A stretch of 64,000 nt of DNA from Hoeflea algicola (GTDB taxonomy: Bacteria; Pseudomonadota; Alphaproteobacteria; Rhizobiales; Rhizobiaceae). A program made the translations under genes and the position numbers. The stretch covers positions 806,001 to 870,000 of the forward strand of contig NZ_JAOVZR010000001.1 of assembly GCF_026619415.1 (NCBI RefSeq). Reading direction: 5' to 3'. This document shows, in pieces, positions 1-9,187 of this stretch; positions within the stretch are counted from its first letter, which is position 1; each line of letters begins with the position of its first letter. The notes beneath the pieces were generated by a model. It ran no database searches and was not told the origin of the DNA. It saw nothing but the letters and a program-made list of their open reading frames with translations.

Positions 1-154
1 GCGGGATATAAGGTTTCACCCAGCCATCGACCCACAGGATAAACGACCAGGTGAGGTAGGCGGTAATCGCGATCGGAGCCACGATGATCATGCCGGTAAG
101 GAAATATGTCCTCAGCCGCATTCCCGGGCCCTGCCGCTTCGGCTTCTCAATCAT
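1..154 (-). CDS. DUF502 family membrane protein, N-terminal fragment
   Basis: A minus-strand frame starts at an ATG at 154 and runs off the left edge, so only about 51 codons are visible. It has a short basic N-terminal tail (MIEKPKRQGPGMRLR) and then a hydrophobic stretch from about residue 16 that looks like a first membrane helix (FLTGMIIVAPIAITAY), followed by a Trp-rich loop. This matches the N-terminus of DUF502 proteins, inner-membrane proteins of unknown function. It sits 98 bp downstream of glmS on the same strand, a common rhizobial order, and is probably co-transcribed with it. The rest of the gene is outside the window. Confidence 0.72.
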   Translation of the reverse strand, partial: MIEKPKRQGPGMRLRTYFLTGMIIVAPIAITAYLTWSFILWVDGWVKPYIP

Positions 155-252
155 CGTCAATCATATCCCTTTGTCGCGACGCGCAAAGACGCATCCCTCG
201 CCAATATATAGGGATCGCTTGCCGGCTTCGGCAAGCTCAGTTCGGTTTGCGC

Positions 253-2079
253 CTATTCGACGGTCACGGATTTGGCGAGATTGCGCGGCTGATCGACATC
301 GGTACCCATGAAAACCGCAGTGTGATAGGCGATCAACTGGACTGGCAACGCGTAAAGAATCGGCGCCACGATCTCGTCAACAACCGGCAACACAATTGTC
401 GCCATGGTTTCAAGCGTGGTTGCCGCTGCACCTTTTTCATCGGTGATCAGGATGATCTGGCCGCCGCGCGCAGCCACTTCCTGCATGTTCGAAACGGTCT
501 TCTCGAAATGCCGGTCATGCGGGGCGATCACGATCACTGGCATGTTTTCATCAATCAACGCGATCGGGCCATGCTTGAGTTCGCCTGCCGCATAGCCCTC
601 GGCATGAATATAGGAGATTTCCTTGAGCTTGAGCGCACCCTCCAGCGCCAGCGGGAAGCTGGTGCCACGGCCGAGATAAAGCACGTCCTTGAACCGCGAG
701 AGTTCCCGCGACAGCATTTCGATCTGCGGCTGCACCGCATGGAAAACCTCGTTGGAAAGACGCGGCAACTCGACCAGCGCCTGCACCATTGCAGCCTCAT
801 CTTCGCTTGAAAGCGTACCGCGGGCACGCCCCGCGATCATCGCCAGCGCCGCCAGCACCGAAAGCTGGCAGGTGAACGCCTTGGTCGAGGCGACCCCGAT
901 CTCCGGTCCGGCAAGCGTCGGGAACACGGCGTTGGATTCACGCGCGATGGTCGACTCGCGGACATTGACAACGGCGCCAATCGTCAGCCCGTTGTCACGA
1001 CAATAGCGCAGCGACGCCAGTGTGTCGGCGGTTTCACCCGATTGCGAAATGAACAGCGCCGCCATCTTGCCCGACAACGGAATCTCGCGATAACGGAACT
1101 CCGAAGCTACGTCGATTTCGACCGGCAATCGGGCAAAGCGCTCGAACCAGTATTTGCCGATCAACCCGGCATAATAGGCGGTGCCGCAGGCCGACATCGC
1201 CAACCGATCGAGATTGGCGAAATCAATCTGGCTGCTGTCGAGCTTGACCCGGCCTTCGGCAAAATCGATGTAATGGCTGAGGGTATGGGAGACCACTTCG
1301 GGTTGCTCGTAGATCTCCTTTTCCATGAAATGGCGGTGGTTGCCCTTGTCGACCACATAGACCCCGCCCTGCGAAATCTGGCTGCTGCGCTCGACCAGAG
1401 CGCCATCATGGTCGTAGATCTCGGCGCTATCGCGGGTGATAACGGCCCAGTCGCCATCATCAAGATAGGTGATTTCGTCGGTAAACGGCGCCAGCGCAAT
1501 GGCGTCGGACCCCAGAAACATCTCACCATCGCCATGCCCGATAGCCAGCGGTGGACCGGAGCGTGCGCCCATGATCATGTCCGGCTGGTCTTCAAACAGT
1601 ATGGCCAGGGCATAGGCGCCCTCAAGCCTGCCCAGCGTCTTTTGCATGGCTTCACGCGGCGACAGGCCCTGGGAGCGGTAGGCAGTGAGCAATTGTGCCA
1701 CCACTTCGGTGTCAGTCTGGCTGTGAAAAACCGCGCCATTGGCGATCAACTCGGCTCTGAGCGGCGTGAAATTTTCGATAATGCCATTATGCACCACGGC
1801 AACGCCCTGGCTGAAATGCGGATGTGCATTGGCCTCTGTCGGCGCGCCATGGGTCGCCCAGCGGGTGTGGCCAATGCCGATATGCCCTGCCAGCGGATGT
1901 TCGCCGAGCCTTGTGTCGAGATTGATCAGCTTGCCTTCGGCGCGGCGGCGCTCAAGCTTGCCATTATGAATGGTAGCGACACCGGCTGAATCGTAGCCGC
2001 GGTATTCGAGCCGTTTCAACGCGTCCACCAACAGCGGGGCGACTTCACGCTTTCCGACGATCCCGACTATGCCACACAT
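253..2079 (-). CDS. glmS: Glutamine--fructose-6-phosphate aminotransferase (isomerizing)
   Basis: This 608-residue cytoplasmic enzyme makes glucosamine-6-phosphate from fructose-6-phosphate and glutamine, the first step toward UDP-GlcNAc for peptidoglycan and LPS. The N-terminus is MCGIVGIVG, which after Met removal exposes the catalytic Cys1 of a class II glutamine amidotransferase domain (about residues 1-225). Two SIS sugar-isomerase domains follow (about 285-425 and 455-590), with VASTKAFT and SQSGETADT motifs. The C-terminus is the expected NLAKSVTVE. Length is normal for the family. The ATG at 2079 is preceded by GGAG. glmU lies 122 bp upstream on the same strand, so both steps of UDP-GlcNAc supply are linked. 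No glmS ribozyme-like leader was seen. Confidence 0.97.
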   Translation of the reverse strand: MCGIVGIVGKREVAPLLVDALKRLEYRGYDSAGVATIHNGKLERRRAEGKLINLDTRLGEHPLAGHIGIGHTRWATHGAPTEANAHPHFSQGVAVVHNGIIENFTPLRAELIANGAVFHSQTDTEVVAQLLTAYRSQGLSPREAMQKTLGRLEGAYALAILFEDQPDMIMGARSGPPLAIGHGDGEMFLGSDAIALAPFTDEITYLDDGDWAVITRDSAEIYDHDGALVERSSQISQGGVYVVDKGNHRHFMEKEIYEQPEVVSHTLSHYIDFAEGRVKLDSSQIDFANLDRLAMSACGTAYYAGLIGKYWFERFARLPVEIDVASEFRYREIPLSGKMAALFISQSGETADTLASLRYCRDNGLTIGAVVNVRESTIARESNAVFPTLAGPEIGVASTKAFTCQLSVLAALAMIAGRARGTLSSEDEAAMVQALVELPRLSNEVFHAVQPQIEMLSRELSRFKDVLYLGRGTSFPLALEGALKLKEISYIHAEGYAAGELKHGPIALIDENMPVIVIAPHDRHFEKTVSNMQEVAARGGQIILITDEKGAAATTLETMATIVLPVVDEIVAPILYALPVQLIAYHTAVFMGTDVDQPRNLAKSVTVE

Positions 2080-2201
2080 ATGATTCTCCCGATTGGTACG
2101 ATGCTCAAGTTCTTACGCAGCCGGTCTGGCCGGCGCCAGCAGCAGAGCCATGGGATCTGCTCAATTTTGATGACACGAAGTAACCTGTTGCATGAGCGCT
2201 T

Positions 2202-3569
2202 TCAGTTCTTTGTACTATTCTTGTGCGCCTTGAACGCGGCGATCCTCTCACGAAGTACATGCGCCCGCCCCGGCTTGTTCTCCTGCCGAGCCCGCGCAAT
2301 TGCCAGCGCATCCTCCGGCACATCATTGGTTACCACGCTGCCGGAGCCCACATAGGCGCCGTTGCCGATCTTGACCGGCGCCACCAGCGACGAATTCGAA
2401 CCGATGAAACTACCTTCGCCAATCTCCGTCAGGTGCTTGTTCAGCCCGTCATAATTGCAGGTAATCGTGCCTGCGCCGATATTGGCGCCAGCACCGATCA
2501 CGGCATCGCCGATATAGGTCAAGTGATTGACCTTGGCCCCTACTCCGACCCTCGCCTTCTTGATCTCGCAGAAGTTTCCGACCTTGGCCCGTTCGGCAAG
2601 CTCGGTCCCTGGACGCAGACGCGCAAAGGGGCCGATTGTTGCGCCTTCTCCGACGACAGCGCCTTCAAGGTGACTGAATGCATGGATCGTGGCTCCGGCG
2701 CCGACCGTGACGCCAGGACCGAACCAGACACTGGGTTCGATTGTCACGTCGGTGCCAAATTCGGTGTCGTAGGAAAGAAACACGCTGCCGGGATCGATCA
2801 TGGAAACGCCCGACATCATCGCCGCATGCCGCGCCCGGGCCTGCCAGACCTGCTCGATATCAGCCAGTTCGGGACGGGTGTTGCAGCCCATCATGTCCGC
2901 CTCGGGGGCTTCGATGGCAACGCATTTGAGACCGCGCGCCCGGGCAATCTCGACAATATCGGTAAGATAGAATTCACCCTTGGCGTTATCATTTCCGATC
3001 GCTTCAAGCAGGCTGATCGCCTCGCCGCCGGAAAAGGTGATGATTCCGCCGTTGCAGAAGTCGATCGCGCGTTCCTCGACGGTGGCTTCCTTGTGCTCCC
3101 GAATCGCCACCAGGGCGCCATCGCGCTCGATCAGGCGGCCATAACCGGTCGGGTCAGCCGCGCGGAAGCCGAGCACTACCACATCGGCGCCTTTACCGCG
3201 TTCGGTGATCGCAGCCTTCAAGCTTTCCGGATCGATCAGCGGCGCGTCGCCATAGAGCACGACGACATCGTCAAACCCTTCGGCGATGATATCGCGTGCC
3301 ATCAGCACCGCGTGACCGGTGCCCTTGCGTTCGGTCTGTTCGACAGCGCTCACCGGAATGGCTACCTCGTTGCTGGCAGCTTTGGTGACGGCTTCGGCGT
3401 CTCGCCCCACCACCAGCGCAACCTTGTCGACGCCGGCAGCTGCCGCCGCATGGGTGACATGCGCGATCAACGGCAGATTGCCAACCGTGTGCAACACCTT
3501 GGACTTGGATGACTTCATCCGTGTTGCATCGCCAGCCGCAAGTACGACAGCTAGACATGTCCGGGCCAT
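2202..3569 (-). CDS. glmU: Bifunctional UDP-GlcNAc pyrophosphorylase / glucosamine-1-phosphate acetyltransferase
   Basis: This 455-residue enzyme acetylates glucosamine-1-phosphate and couples it to UTP to give UDP-GlcNAc. The N-terminal nucleotidyltransferase domain carries LAAGDATRM...KVLH, a version of the LAAGxGTRMxS..PKVLH signature in which the usual Gly-Thr is Asp-Ala-Thr. The C-terminal half (about 250-430) is a left-handed beta-helix of hexapeptide repeats, including NYDG and [14 protein letters not shown] acetyltransferase motifs. The ATG at 3569 has AGAGG upstream. It precedes glmS on the same strand. The DMT transporter at 3675 is divergent, so the 105-bp gap must hold the promoters for both directions. 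Confidence 0.96.
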   Translation of the reverse strand: MARTCLAVVLAAGDATRMKSSKSKVLHTVGNLPLIAHVTHAAAAAGVDKVALVVGRDAEAVTKAASNEVAIPVSAVEQTERKGTGHAVLMARDIIAEGFDDVVVLYGDAPLIDPESLKAAITERGKGADVVVLGFRAADPTGYGRLIERDGALVAIREHKEATVEERAIDFCNGGIITFSGGEAISLLEAIGNDNAKGEFYLTDIVEIARARGLKCVAIEAPEADMMGCNTRPELADIEQVWQARARHAAMMSGVSMIDPGSVFLSYDTEFGTDVTIEPSVWFGPGVTVGAGATIHAFSHLEGAVVGEGATIGPFARLRPGTELAERAKVGNFCEIKKARVGVGAKVNHLTYIGDAVIGAGANIGAGTITCNYDGLNKHLTEIGEGSFIGSNSSLVAPVKIGNGAYVGSGSVVTNDVPEDALAIARARQENKPGRAHVLRERIAAFKAHKNSTKN

Positions 3570-3674
3570 TCAACACCTCTTCTTCGATTCGCGCTCATAC
3601 ACTTGGCTGTGGCTATAGCATCGCAACAGGAAAAATTCTCTTTCCCCAATACACTGTCCTGATATGCAAGCACC

Positions 3675-4604
3675 ATGACCACTGCAATGACACAGACACG
3701 AAATTCTTTCATCACACGGTATTTTCCGCTGACGGTGATGATTCTCACCCCGTTGTTCTTTTCATCAAACCTGATTTTCGGCCGCGCGGCGATTTCCCAG
3801 GTGGCGCCATTCACGCTGGCATTTTTGCGCTGGAGCGCTGCGGCGATGGTATTGGCGCCGTTCGTCTGGATGGCACGCGACCGGGTCCGCGTCTATCTCG
3901 CCAACGAGCCTGTGCATTGGCTGACGATGGGTTTTCTCGGGATGTGGGTTTGTGGTGCGGGTGTCTATTATGCGCTGCAATTTACCACGGCCACCAATGG
4001 CACGCTGATCTACACCACCTCGCCGTTGATGGTGATCGTGCTTGAAAGGCTGTTTTTCGGCCGCGCCACCCGCTGGCGCGAATTGCTGGGAATCATCGTC
4101 GGCTTTCTGGGCGTGGCCATCATCGTGCTCAAGGGAGATCTGATCGGGCTTGCCAGTTTCTCCGCCAACGACGGCGACCTCATGTTCATTGCCGCCGCCT
4201 TCTCCTGGGCGCTCTATTCGGTTTTGCTCAAGGGGCGTCGAACCGATGGTCTCCCGGTATCTGCTCTGTTTGGAACGATTACCGTCGCTGGAGCGCTGCT
4301 ACTGGCTCCGTTCGCCTTCTGGGAATGGCAGAGCGGCGCGCATATGCCCGTCACCATCTCGGCCTGGGGCAGCATCGCCGGCATCGTGCTGTTTTCATCG
4401 CTGCTGGCGTTTTCGGGGTTTCAGTATGGTGTCGCCCGCCTCGGCGCCTCGACCGCCAGCGTGTTCATGTACCTGCTGCCGGTCTATGGCGTTGGCCTCG
4501 CTGTGCTGGTTCTGGGTGAACCGTTCCATACCTATCACGCGGTTGGCATCGCCACCGTGCTCGGCGGGCTGGTGTTGGCCACGGCACCCGGTGGTCGCCG
4601 CTGA
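3675..4604 (+). CDS. DMT-superfamily (EamA) transporter
   Basis: A 309-residue, highly hydrophobic protein with two EamA repeats (about residues 15-150 and 165-300), which predicts about ten transmembrane helices. Family features include the N-terminal FFSSNLIFGRAAIS segment, an FLRW motif after helix 2, and a repeat-two AFSWALYSVLLKG. Family members export amino acids or small metabolites; the substrate here cannot be read from sequence. It is divergent from glmU and convergent with the ccdA-like gene, with only 22 bp between stop codons, so it is probably monocistronic. Confidence 0.88.
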   Translation: MTTAMTQTRNSFITRYFPLTVMILTPLFFSSNLIFGRAAISQVAPFTLAFLRWSAAAMVLAPFVWMARDRVRVYLANEPVHWLTMGFLGMWVCGAGVYYALQFTTATNGTLIYTTSPLMVIVLERLFFGRATRWRELLGIIVGFLGVAIIVLKGDLIGLASFSANDGDLMFIAAAFSWALYSVLLKGRRTDGLPVSALFGTITVAGALLLAPFAFWEWQSGAHMPVTISAWGSIAGIVLFSSLLAFSGFQYGVARLGASTASVFMYLLPVYGVGLAVLVLGEPFHTYHAVGIATVLGGLVLATAPGGRR

Positions 4605-4626
4605 GGTCTGCCAAGTGTCGCCGGGC

Positions 4627-5376
4627 TCAGCCGATTCGCCCAAGCGCCGGAAAAGTCTCGAGCATCCAGTAAGACATGGTCGCCATGCCGCCGGTCAGAA
4701 ACAGGATGCCGGTCACCACCAACAACCCGCCGGTGATTTTCTCAACCGTGCCGAGATGCTTGCGGAATTTGTGCGCGAACCGCATGAACCGTTCGGAAAA
4801 CAGCGCCGCGATCCAGAACGGCACCGCCAGCCCGACCGAATAGGCTGCCAGCAGCAGCGCGCCTGAACTGACCGTGTCGCGGGATGCCGCCACGCCCAGC
4901 ACTGCGCCAAGTACCGGGCCGATGCACGGGGTCCAGCCAAAGGCAAAAGCCAACCCCATGACATAGGCGCCCGACAGGGTTGCGGGTTTGCCGCCACCTG
5001 AGAACCGCGCTTCCCGCGCTAGAAAGCCAATCCGGAACAAGCCCAGGAAATGCAGTCCCATAATAATGATGATGACGCCGCCAATTTGCGCCAGCAACTC
5101 GATGTTTTGACGCAGGATACCACCGATCGATGACGCGCCGGCGCCCAGCGCCACGAACACGGTGGCAAAGCCGAGCGTGAAGAACAGCGACGCATAAAAC
5201 ACCGCACGCCGGGTCTCGGAGATCCGGGCATTGGCGCCTGCACCGCGAAAATCCTCGACCGAAACGCCTGCCATGTAGCACAGATAGGGCGGCACCAGCG
5301 GCAGCACGCAGGGCGAAAGAAACGATAACGCACCGGCAAGCAGAACGGTGAGAAGCGGGATGTCGGCAATGGTCAC
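4627..5376 (-). CDS. ccdA: CcdA-type cytochrome c biogenesis / thiol-disulfide membrane protein
   Basis: A 249-residue, six-helix membrane protein of the CcdA/DsbD-beta family, which passes electrons from cytoplasmic thioredoxin to periplasmic thiol proteins for haem ligation to cytochrome c. The two redox cysteines of the family are present: Cys23 in SPCVLPLVPP and Cys151 in GWTPCIGPVLG. The start is a GTG at 5376; the Shine-Dalgarno upstream is weak, so the start is less certain than the reading frame. No other cytochrome c maturation genes are nearby, so the exact partner is inferred. Confidence 0.9.
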   Translation of the reverse strand: MTIADIPLLTVLLAGALSFLSPCVLPLVPPYLCYMAGVSVEDFRGAGANARISETRRAVFYASLFFTLGFATVFVALGAGASSIGGILRQNIELLAQIGGVIIIIMGLHFLGLFRIGFLAREARFSGGGKPATLSGAYVMGLAFAFGWTPCIGPVLGAVLGVAASRDTVSSGALLLAAYSVGLAVPFWIAALFSERFMRFAHKFRKHLGTVEKITGGLLVVTGILFLTGGMATMSYWMLETFPALGRIG

Positions 5377-5712
5377 GACGGGCTGGATCCTCGTTCAAGA
5401 CAGATGGCGACCCGGGATCGGCCGCGTTTGGCAAAGCAGCATCGAAGCGACGCTATTGGTCGGCCCCTTCTTTAGCCCCGTCATTAATAACGCGCCAGTC
5501 ACGTTTTAGAGCGTGCGGCGTCATGACTACCTCGCGCACATCGCATCGAAATCGATTACCTTGCCTGCCTCTTTCCGGATGCTGGCAGACCGCTTGGACG
5601 GGCGCCAAAAAAACCACCTTGGCGCGACGGTTTTGCTGTTGACCATGGCCCCATGCCTGCCTATGTTCCGCGCCACTCACGCCAGTCGCATTGCACTGCG
5701 GTCAGGGCATGG
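5377..5712. other. Intergenic region before tRNA-Lys, no gene recognised
   Basis: This 336-bp gap holds short open frames on both strands, but none has a convincing ribosome binding site or recognisable protein features. The ccdA promoter (leftward) and the tRNA-Lys promoter (rightward) must lie here. No clear palindrome or terminator was seen. Confidence 0.5.
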
Positions 5713-5788
5713 GAGCGCGTAGCTCAGCTGGTAGAGCAACTGACTTTTAATCAGTAGGTCTCGGGTTCGAACCCCGACGCGCTCACCA
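5713..5788 (+). tRNA. tRNA-Lys (anticodon TTT)
   Basis: A complete cloverleaf is visible. The acceptor arm GAGCGCG (5713-5719) pairs with CGCGCTC (5778-5784), followed by discriminator A and an encoded CCA (5786-5788). The D arm is GCTCAGCTGGTAGAGC. The anticodon stem CTGA/TCAG encloses the loop CTTTTAA, giving anticodon TTT. The T arm contains GGTTCGAACC. It decodes AAA/AAG lysine codons. No integrase or attachment-site duplication was seen next to it. Confidence 0.97.
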
Positions 5789-6073
5789 TTGAAATCAAAT
5801 TGTTTTCAGAGTGTTAGCCCCCAATCAATAGCATTTACATCAGGCGCACAATCCCGCGCATTGTCCGGACACCGCGAGCCGTTGTTCTCACAGGTGCGGT
5901 GTAGTACGAGTGGTTCGTGGTGCCCCTGCCCCACAGTTTGGCGCGGTCCATCTCCCTTCGCTCTCCAAAAAGAGACGCTGGGTTCGTCAAATGAGAATAG
6001 CCGCAGCCCGTGCGCCATTCTACCAATAGACGATCAACAAAATGCTTATGAGACTCTCGGGAGGAGCACAGAT

Positions 6074-7087
6074 ATGAGAACTCGCACCACGACACGGTTG
6101 CTGGCCGCAGCAGGATTAGCAATTGGCGTTTCACTGGCCGGCGTCGCGGCGTCCTGGGCCGCTGATGTTACCCTCAAGGTGACCGCACAGCTTCCTGCCT
6201 CGCATCCGACCACGTCCAATCTCATGGAATTCAAGAAGATCGTCGAGGAGAAATCCGGCGGCGAGATCACGGTCGAAATTTACGATTCGGCGCAATTGTA
6301 CAAGGACAGCGAAGTGCCGCAGGCGGTCTCCTCTGGCGCGGTCGACATGGGCACCGCTTCGCTGACCCGTTTTGCCGGCACCATTCCGGCAGTCGATTTC
6401 TTCTATGTCCCGTTCAGCTTGCCCTCGCTCGAAGCCGTCGAGAAGGCCACCGCGCCGGGCAGCGAAATCCGTAACCTGCTTGATGGCGCCATTGCCGAAA
6501 CCGGCGCCAAGGTGCTGTGGTGGCAGGCCGTTGGCGGCGCTGTCGTCATGAGCAACAAGCCGGTTCACATGCCCGAAGACCTCAAGGGCATGAAGGTCCG
6601 CGTGTTCGGCAAGACCCTGGGCAATTTCGTTGAATTGCTGGGCGGCGCACCTGCCCTGATTTCCGGCTCCGAGCAGTTCCTCGCCTATCAGCGCGGCACT
6701 GTCGATGCAGGCATGTCATCGGCAGCCGGCGTGACATCGCGCAAGATCTACGAGGTGCTTGATCACCTTACCGTCACCAACCACGCCGATGTGGAATTCG
6801 TGGTGCTGATCAACCAGGGCGTTTGGGACGGCCTCAGCGACGCCCACAAGAAGATCGTCGACGAAGCAGGCAAGCAGGTGGAAAAAAGCCTGCGTGACGA
6901 CGTCAACCGCAAGGAAATCGAGGCGATCGACTTCGTCAAGAACCAGACCAAGATGGAAGTCATCACGCTTGATGACGATCAACTGGCCGCCTGGAAAAAG
7001 GCGTCCGCGCCGATGATCGATCAATACATCGAAAGCTCGGGCGATCTCGGCCGCAAGGTTGTGGAAGCCTCGAAAGCACTCCAGTAG
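6074..7087 (+). CDS. dctP: TRAP transporter solute-binding protein, DctP family
   Basis: This 337-residue periplasmic protein captures an organic-acid substrate for the membrane subunits encoded just downstream. The ATG at 6074 is preceded by GGGAGGAGCAC, a strong ribosome binding site. Residues 1-29 form a signal peptide (basic MRTRTTTR, hydrophobic core, cleavage near ASWA/AD). The mature part has the DctP fold, including the conserved GMKVRVFGK region, whose Arg normally salt-bridges the ligand carboxylate, and SGAVDMGTASL near residue 87. The substrate is unknown. The PanB, HMG-CoA lyase and CoA-transferase genes downstream suggest a branched or dicarboxylic acid. The 285-bp gap to tRNA-Lys should contain the operon promoter. 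Confidence 0.94.
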   Translation: MRTRTTTRLLAAAGLAIGVSLAGVAASWAADVTLKVTAQLPASHPTTSNLMEFKKIVEEKSGGEITVEIYDSAQLYKDSEVPQAVSSGAVDMGTASLTRFAGTIPAVDFFYVPFSLPSLEAVEKATAPGSEIRNLLDGAIAETGAKVLWWQAVGGAVVMSNKPVHMPEDLKGMKVRVFGKTLGNFVELLGGAPALISGSEQFLAYQRGTVDAGMSSAAGVTSRKIYEVLDHLTVTNHADVEFVVLINQGVWDGLSDAHKKIVDEAGKQVEKSLRDDVNRKEIEAIDFVKNQTKMEVITLDDDQLAAWKKASAPMIDQYIESSGDLGRKVVEASKALQ

Positions 7088-7129
7088 AGTACGGTTTCTG
7101 GCGCTGGCCTTTCCGGGCCGGCGCCATTA

Positions 7130-7660
7130 ATGTCCAGTCAGGGCGATCGCTCGATGTTCAGTAAAATCACCGGTTATTTCGCCATCGTCGCCAGCGCGCT
7201 TTTCGTCGCGATCGGGGTGATGATCAGTTACGAAGTGGTTATGCGTTACGTCTTCCTCGCGCCCACCAGTTGGACCGAGGAGATGGCGCGGTTCTTCCTG
7301 ATCTGGGCGGTCTACATGTCGGCCGCGCACCTGCTTCACACGCGGGAACTGATTTCAATCACCGTGCTGCAAGAGCGGATGTCGCCACGCTTGAGGCTGG
7401 CCAGCGAGATGCTCGCGCTGGTGTGGATTGCCGCCTTCAGCGTCGTTGCCGTCTATTATGGCGTGGTGACCGTCAATGAGAGCATCGAAGTCGGTCGCAA
7501 AACCGCCTCCATGTTGTCGGTGCCGCAATGGCTCACCGAAATATCCATTCCAATCGGCTTCACACTGCTTTTCATTCAGTGCCTGATCGAGGCGAGAGCT
7601 TTGCTTCGTGACGGCCAACCGCACCGGAACGTCGACCGGAATTGGGAAGATACCATCTAG
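7130..7660 (+). CDS. dctQ: TRAP transporter small permease, DctQ family
   Basis: A 176-residue membrane protein with four predicted helices, the small subunit that supports the large TRAP permease. The DctQ signature region is visible as YEVVMRYVF...PTSWTEEMARF. Two starts are possible: ATG 7130, or ATG 7154, which begins MFSKITG and has a weak AGGG upstream. The second would trim eight residues with no loss of domain. It lies 42 bp after dctP, and its stop (TAG) is immediately followed by the dctM ATG, so translation of the two is probably coupled. Confidence 0.93.
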   Translation: MSSQGDRSMFSKITGYFAIVASALFVAIGVMISYEVVMRYVFLAPTSWTEEMARFFLIWAVYMSAAHLLHTRELISITVLQERMSPRLRLASEMLALVWIAAFSVVAVYYGVVTVNESIEVGRKTASMLSVPQWLTEISIPIGFTLLFIQCLIEARALLRDGQPHRNVDRNWEDTI

Positions 7661-8932
7661 ATGACCGCGTTCCTGATCATCCTTTCGCTGTTTGGTGTCC
7701 TGCTGATCGGCATACCCATCGCTTTTGCCCTTGGCGGCATGGGCGCGGTGCTGATCATCCTTGATGGTCTCAACCCGATCATCGTCACCCAGGCACTCTA
7801 CAGTTCAGTCGATTCCTTCATCCTGCTGGCGGTGCCGTTGTTTCTGCTGATGTCCAACATCCTGCTCAAGGGTGGCGTCGGCCGTGACCTGTTTGCGGCC
7901 GTTCAAAGCTGGGTCGGGCATTGGCCCGGCGGACTGGCCGTGGCGACCGTTATTTCCTGCGCCATCTTTGCCGCGATCTCCGGCAGTTCGATTGCCACCG
8001 CGGCGACGATTGCCACCGTGGCGATCCCGGAAATGACGTCGCGCGGCTACCAGCGCCCGTTCGTACTCGGACTGCTTGCTGCCGGCGGCACGCTCGGCAT
8101 CCTGATCCCGCCATCGGTACCGCTGATCGTTTATGGCGTGCTCACCGAACAAAGCATTGTTTCGCTGTTTCTGGCCGGTGTGGCTCCGGGGCTGTTGCTA
8201 GCCGCACTTTTCATCGGCTTTTCCATGCTCTACGCGGCTTACACCAAGGCTTTCGATCCGCTGCCCAAGGCAAGCTGGGATGAACGCAAGCAAGCCAGCA
8301 TCCGGGCCTTGCCCAGTGTAGGCCTGGCGCTGATCATCTTCATCGGTCTCTATGGTGGTGTATTCACCCCGACCGAGGCCGCCGGCGTCGGTTTCGTGCT
8401 CGCCATCATCATCACCGCGCTGATGCTGCGCACGCTGACCTGGAAACTTTTCGGCGAAGCAGTGATCGGATCGATGCGGACCACCGTGACAATCTTTCTC
8501 ATTGTCGCCGGCGCCAAGATCTTTGCCAAGGCAATTACGCTGTACCGGATCCCCCACGAGATCTCCGGACTGATCATCGACAATTTCGACCAGGTCGGCT
8601 CCTTCATCTTCGTTGTCTGCATCGCGCTGCTGATTCTCGGCTTCTTCCTCGAATCGCTGTCGATGCTGCTGATCGTGGTGCCGGTGCTGTTCCCCGCGCT
8701 CCTGAGCATGGGCATCGACCCGATCTGGTTCGGAATAGTGTTCATGCTGATGATCGAGATCGCGCTGATCACCCCGCCGGTGGGGCTCAACCTGTTCGTA
8801 ATACAGGCGGTCGGCAAGGCCAGTCTTGGTGAGGTCACCAAGGGCGTGCTGCCGTTCCTGGCGATCATGCTGCTGACGGTCTACCTGATCTACCTGTTTC
8901 CGCAGATCGTGCTGTTCATCCCGTTTGGCTAA
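7661..8932 (+). CDS. dctM: TRAP transporter large permease, DctM family
   Basis: This 423-residue protein with about twelve hydrophobic segments is the ion-coupled transport subunit of the TRAP system. Family motifs include ISGSSIATAATIATVAIPEM near residue 110, GGTLGILIPPSVPLIVYG near 145, and TPPVGLNLFVIQAV near 370. The ATG directly follows the dctQ stop codon. After its stop there is a 255-bp gap to panB, long enough for a separate promoter, so whether panB onward belongs to the same transcript is open. Confidence 0.95.
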   Translation: MTAFLIILSLFGVLLIGIPIAFALGGMGAVLIILDGLNPIIVTQALYSSVDSFILLAVPLFLLMSNILLKGGVGRDLFAAVQSWVGHWPGGLAVATVISCAIFAAISGSSIATAATIATVAIPEMTSRGYQRPFVLGLLAAGGTLGILIPPSVPLIVYGVLTEQSIVSLFLAGVAPGLLLAALFIGFSMLYAAYTKAFDPLPKASWDERKQASIRALPSVGLALIIFIGLYGGVFTPTEAAGVGFVLAIIITALMLRTLTWKLFGEAVIGSMRTTVTIFLIVAGAKIFAKAITLYRIPHEISGLIIDNFDQVGSFIFVVCIALLILGFFLESLSMLLIVVPVLFPALLSMGIDPIWFGIVFMLMIEIALITPPVGLNLFVIQAVGKASLGEVTKGVLPFLAIMLLTVYLIYLFPQIVLFIPFG

Positions 8933-9187
8933 TCCCGGTGGGTTGAAGCATTCGACCAGACGGGACACAGCATTCACCAATCGAGACTTGCCGATCTCGT
9001 CGGCTATATCCGAGTTTCAATCAGGCCGCTGCAGCACCGGTTCCAGCTTGGAACAATGTCTGCAACCGGCTTCGGAACGGTCCCAACGGTTTGCCTGCAC
9101 ATGTCGCCGCTATCCTCCCAAGCGCGGCGTCTGTGCAGGTGACCGGAAGTCCGGTCCGGCTGTTTACGCAAGCAAAGTGAGACCATC

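Noticed and set aside
1042..1989. 315-codon plus-strand frame opposite glmS
   Set aside because: Antisense shadow; glmS is complete and well conserved in the other frame.
2223..3512. 429-codon plus-strand frame opposite glmU
   Set aside because: Shadow of the glmU codons, composition-biased and without family features.
5453..5722. Short frames on both strands upstream of tRNA-Lys
   Set aside because: They overlap each other, lack good ribosome binding sites and show no protein-like pattern.
5713..5788. tRNA-Lys as an integration site for a genomic island
   Set aside because: No integrase gene or duplicate of the tRNA 3' end was found nearby; the TRAP genes next to it look resident.
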